The notes below the pieces were generated by a model. It was given only the letters and a program-made list of their open reading frames with translations, did no database searches and was not told where the DNA came from. DNA of 64,000 nt from Phycicoccus sp. M110.8 (GTDB lineage: Bacteria > Actinomycetota > Actinomycetes > Actinomycetales > Dermatophilaceae): assembly GCF_032464895.1 (NCBI RefSeq), contig NZ_JAWDIC010000001.1, positions 1,116,001 to 1,180,000 on the forward strand, written 5' to 3'. Shown here piece after piece: positions 61,423-64,000 of this stretch. A program made the position numbers and the translations under genes. Position 1 is the first letter of the stretch. Each line of letters begins with the position of its first letter.

Positions 61423-62405
61423 CCGTGGGACCCACCACCGCCGCCCTGATGTGGATGCCGTTGCACCCGCCGGTGCTGCGGACCCTGGTGGCTTGGCACC
61501 CTCAGCCGCTTCCGCTGCTGCCGACGCTGTGCGTGGTGGCTTTCCTCGTCTACAGCTGGGGTGTCCTGCGCCTGCGCCGGCGCGGCCACACCTGGCCCGT
61601 CGGCAGGTGGATCAGCTTCACCGGCGGCCTCGTCACGGTCGTCGCCGTCACCGGCACCGCCCTCAACGGGTATGCGATGCGGCTCTTCAGCGTCCACATG
61701 GTCCAGCACATGGTGCTGAGCATGGTCTCGCCGCTCCTGCTGCTCATGGGCGCGCCGGTCATGCTGTGCCTGCGGGCGACACCGGCACGGGGCGCCGGTT
61801 CGTTCCTCAGGCGCACCGTCGTGCGGTGCCTGCACAGCCGGGTCCTGTCGGTGATCACGAAGCCTGCGGTCACGTTGCCGCTGTTCATCGCCAGCCTCTA
61901 CGGGCTCTACTTCACGCCGGTGTTCGACGCCGCCATGCGGACCTGGTGGGGCCACGACCTGATGCTGCTGCACTTCCTCCTCGTAGGCCTCCTGCTGTTC
62001 TGGCCGATCATGGCCATCGACCCCAGCCCACGGGCCACAAGTCCCGTCCTGCGGATGCTCGAGCTGTTCGTGGCGATGCCGTTCCACGCCTTCTTCGGCG
62101 TCATCGTGATGACCAGCACGACGCTCCTCGTCCAGACCTTCAGGACAACGCCGGCAGGATGGGGCATCACTCCGGTGGGCGACCAGCAGCTCGGCGGAGG
62201 GATCGCGTGGGCGTTCAGCGAGATCCCCACGCTGCTGGTGGTGGCGGTGCTCTTCGTGCAGTGGGCCCGCTCCAGTGACCGCGAGGCACGGAGGTCCGAC
62301 CGGGCGGCAGACCGGCACGACGACGCCCTGGACGCCTACAACGCCTGGCTCGGCCGGCTGGCACGAGAGGGCAGCACCCCTCCACGTGGACGGGGACTGC
62401 GGTGA
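61419..62405 (+). CDS. ctaG: Cytochrome c oxidase assembly protein, CtaG/caa3 type
   Basis: A 328-residue membrane protein with seven segments. The copper-delivery type CtaG_caa3 family motif HMVQHMVLSMVSPLLLLMGAP (residues about 90-110) with conserved His/Met is present, as are His residues in the later HDLMLLHFLL and MPFHAFFG helices. It helps mature the CuA/CuB centres of cytochrome oxidase. The GTG at 61419 overlaps the ClC stop (GTGA) and it is followed by SCO with the same overlap. Confidence 0.9.
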   Translation: MTVGPTTAALMWMPLHPPVLRTLVAWHPQPLPLLPTLCVVAFLVYSWGVLRLRRRGHTWPVGRWISFTGGLVTVVAVTGTALNGYAMRLFSVHMVQHMVLSMVSPLLLLMGAPVMLCLRATPARGAGSFLRRTVVRCLHSRVLSVITKPAVTLPLFIASLYGLYFTPVFDAAMRTWWGHDLMLLHFLLVGLLLFWPIMAIDPSPRATSPVLRMLELFVAMPFHAFFGVIVMTSTTLLVQTFRTTPAGWGITPVGDQQLGGGIAWAFSEIPTLLVVAVLFVQWARSSDREARRSDRAADRHDDALDAYNAWLGRLAREGSTPPRGRGLR

Positions 62406-63217
62406 CCACGAGCACGGCGGGCAGTCGTGGCGGCAGCGGGAGGATCGGCGCGCGAGGCCGACTCGCGCCGGCCCTGGGTCTCGTGCCCGCCGCACTGCTC
62501 CTCGCGGGCTGCAGCGGTGTCGACGCCGCACCACCGCGCACGCCACCCACGCCGACCTCGGGAACGGTGCTCGACGAGCCGCTCCCGGCCCGGATCGCGA
62601 ACCTCCCGCTGGTCGACCAGCACGGTCGGCACTTCACCCTCGCCTCCCTGCGTGGCAAGACGGTCGTGCTCGGCGACTTCCTGACCCTGTGCCAGGAGGT
62701 CTGCCCCATGACCAGCGTCAACCTCCGCGACGTCGCCAAGGCGGTCCATCGCGACGGCCGGTCCGACGACATCGAGGTCGTGGAAGCGACCGTCGACCCG
62801 CACAGGGACACCCCGGCCAGGCTCGCGGCATACGAGAAGCTCTTCGGGGCACAGCAGGACTGGACCCTCGCCACCGGTGGGCAACGCCCCCTCGACGCAC
62901 TGTGGGCATATCTCGGCGTGTACCACCAGAAGGCCCGGGAGGACGTGTCCCCCGCACCGCGGGACTGGTGGACGGGCGCCCCCCTCACGTACGACGTCCA
63001 CCACCAGGACGTCGTCTACGTCATCGACGCACGCGGTCACGCCCGCTGGCTCGACGACGGCACGCCGAACACGCTGGGAGAGAAGCCGTCGGGACCGATG
63101 CTCCGGTTCCTCAACAACGAGGGCAGGCACAACCTGGCCTCTCCCACTGATCCCTCGTGGACGGTCCGCGACGTCGAGCAGGCCGTCACCTACGTGACCG
63201 GGGTACCGCTGACCTGA
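62402..63217 (+). CDS. SCO1/SenC family copper-binding lipoprotein
   Basis: A 271-residue exported protein. The signal ends in LLLAGCSG (Cys about residue 37). The thioredoxin-like domain has the copper pair CQEVC (about 97-101) in place of CxxxC, and the third ligand His in YDVHHQDVVYVIDARG. It donates copper to cytochrome oxidase. GTG at 62402 overlaps the CtaG stop by 4 bp. The insert DWWTGAPLTYDVHH is longer than in common SCO proteins. Confidence 0.93.
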   Translation: MTTSTAGSRGGSGRIGARGRLAPALGLVPAALLLAGCSGVDAAPPRTPPTPTSGTVLDEPLPARIANLPLVDQHGRHFTLASLRGKTVVLGDFLTLCQEVCPMTSVNLRDVAKAVHRDGRSDDIEVVEATVDPHRDTPARLAAYEKLFGAQQDWTLATGGQRPLDALWAYLGVYHQKAREDVSPAPRDWWTGAPLTYDVHHQDVVYVIDARGHARWLDDGTPNTLGEKPSGPMLRFLNNEGRHNLASPTDPSWTVRDVEQAVTYVTGVPLT

Positions 63218-63261
63218 GACGTCTCCACGCTCCCCGACGGCTGGGCCCTGTCCGTGTCGGC

Positions 63262-63339
63262 TCACATGGTCGCGACCATGCCACCGTCGACGAGGACGTC
63301 GGCTCCGGTCAGGTTGCCGACCGCGTCTGATGCGAGGAA
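63262..63339 (-). pseudogene. Short-chain dehydrogenase, C-terminal remnant
   Basis: The minus strand encodes FLASDAVGNLTGADVLVDGG and a further MVATM before TGA. FLAS...G..L.VDGG is the universal tail of SDR enzymes. No SDR sequence continues upstream of 63339; the frame changes to unrelated sequence. This is a truncated relic, marking a past deletion, insertion or rearrangement. Confidence 0.75.
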
Positions 63340-63722
63340 GTTTCATTGCGAAGGCCTCAGTGGCGCACCGCATCGCCTGCCCTTGTGCTCGGGAGACACC
63401 CCGCCGGTGCATCCAATGCACCGCGTGAACCTCCGGGAGCACAAAGGGGGCACAAGCAGCCGGCTCGCCGGGAGGGTCGAACTGGACCGTCCTGCGGTCC
63501 GCAGAGGCGACGGATCTACAGCCCGCCGTATGCCGCCGCCCACCAGCGGAGACGAAGCTCGCGAGGGAACATCGCCGCGAAATTCGCCATGGATTCTCGA
63601 CGCCAGTCCGTGTTCCCGCACCACTCCGGACACCGCGTCACCTCTCCTGTCGCGCCCAACGCTCGCGTCGCAACCGCTCTCGAGGCACTGCGTTCGCCCA
63701 CTATGGGTGACCCACTTCGTTG
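63340..63722. other. Gene-poor stretch
   Basis: Between the SDR remnant and the terminator of the SIS gene I see no frame with a family pattern, no tRNA, no transposase and no clear inverted repeat. Codon usage looks random compared with the rest of the window. It may be decayed DNA of a former junction. Confidence 0.6.
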
Positions 63723-63774
63723 AAAAAGACGCAGTCCCACCACTTTCCGGGGCCCCGCCTAGAGAGTCTGCGTC
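63723..63774 (-). terminator. Probable Rho-independent terminator of the SIS gene
   Basis: GACGCAG and CTGCGTC (63728-63734 and 63768-63774) pair around a GC-rich loop; on the minus strand the stem is followed by TTTTT. The stop codon of the SIS gene (63759-63761) lies within the loop. Confidence 0.5.
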
Positions 63775-64000
63775 ACTTTCGAGAGTCCGCGCGGGGAATC
63801 TGGGTTATGCCCGCGTGCGACGGCCATTGAGAGGGCGAGGCGTTGGAACGGGATGATCTCGATCAGGGGTGACAGCTCTGGGATCGTGAAGGGCACCTCG
63901 ACATCTGGGCTTGGCAAGCCGGGGATACGAGCGCCGATGACGTGCACGTCGCCGCCCCGCTCCTTCACCCGGTCCAGGACCGGACCCATCGCCTCCCCTC
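63759..64000 (-). CDS. SIS-domain protein (GlmS C-terminus/AgaS type), partial
   Basis: The last 79 residues are seen; the gene continues past the window end. GEAMGPVLDRVKERGGDV is typical of the second SIS domain, and the end PFQRLALSMAVARGHNPDSPRGLSKVTQTL matches sugar-phosphate isomerase/deaminase-type SIS proteins. It probably acts on an amino sugar phosphate. A terminator-like hairpin follows its stop. Confidence 0.85.
   Translation of the reverse strand, partial: GEAMGPVLDRVKERGGDVHVIGARIPGLPSPDVEVPFTIPELSPLIEIIPFQRLALSMAVARGHNPDSPRGLSKVTQTL

Noticed and set aside
63340-63722. tRNA or attachment site near the SDR remnant
   Set aside because: No cloverleaf with T-loop GTTCGAxxC and matching acceptor stem could be drawn, and no integrase is present.

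Overview
The window is GC-rich, densely coded DNA from a high-G+C Gram-positive bacterium, most likely an actinomycete of the Micrococcales type. Supporting signs are the many GTG starts, the 1-4 bp ATGA/GTGA gene overlaps, a P1B-4 metal ATPase, a CtaG/SCO copper-chaperone pair, and a response regulator-kinase-GerMN lipoprotein set resembling MtrAB-LpqB. Species cannot be named from sequence alone. No rRNA, tRNA, CRISPR array, transposase, integrase or phage gene was seen.

1-33 kb is a catabolic island for nitrogenous, peptide-like or amine compounds. It holds two M20 amidohydrolases (one AbgA-like), a complete oligopeptide-type ABC transporter (binding protein, two permeases, two ATPases), two FAD amine oxidases (PuuB-like and MSOX-like), two aldehyde dehydrogenases, a class III aminotransferase, a tartrate/malate-type dehydrogenase, a D-threonine-aldolase-like PLP enzyme, RidA, an SDR, a GNAT, a cupin and a MATE exporter. 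Three GntR/FCD regulators and one ROK-type regulator are interspersed. Ten genes from 19639 down to 9368 (minus strand) form one tight putative operon. A 12-bp palindrome, ATTGTCGACAAT, recurs in front of at least six transcription units between 3.3 and 32 kb, often on top of -35 or -10 boxes. This makes the island look like one regulon under an FCD-type GntR repressor. A ZIP-less metal pair (ArsR plus His-rich CDF exporter, 28.6-30.3 kb) is inserted in it.

33.9-38.1 kb is a metal-efflux operon: ArsR divergent from a P1B-4 ATPase, followed by an NAD(P)/FAD reductase and a thioredoxin-like ferredoxin. 38.1-43.4 kb is a second catabolic cassette: HAD, phospho-lyase-like aminotransferase, APH-type kinase and ROK regulator, divergent from a YgeA-like racemase. 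Four paralogous HAD hydrolases lie at 8.5, 17.4, 31.1 and 41.8 kb, three of them beside PLP or FAD enzymes and one beside a GntR gene.

43.4-53 kb is mixed: a thioredoxin-reductase-like/methyltransferase fusion divergent from an XRE-cupin regulator, SRPBCC, SnoaL-like, a large LuxR-type ATPase regulator, an ABM-like protein, an APC permease and a DUF4396 membrane protein. 53-63 kb holds an ABC-2 exporter, a MarR regulator, a two-component system with lipoprotein, a STAS protein, and a ClC channel-CtaG-SCO operon. A second palindrome, ATTGC-N5-GCAAT, links the exporter, the MarR gene and the ClC operon. The right end (63.2-64 kb) has an SDR tail fragment, about 420 bp without a recognisable gene, and the C-terminus of a SIS-domain protein running off the window.
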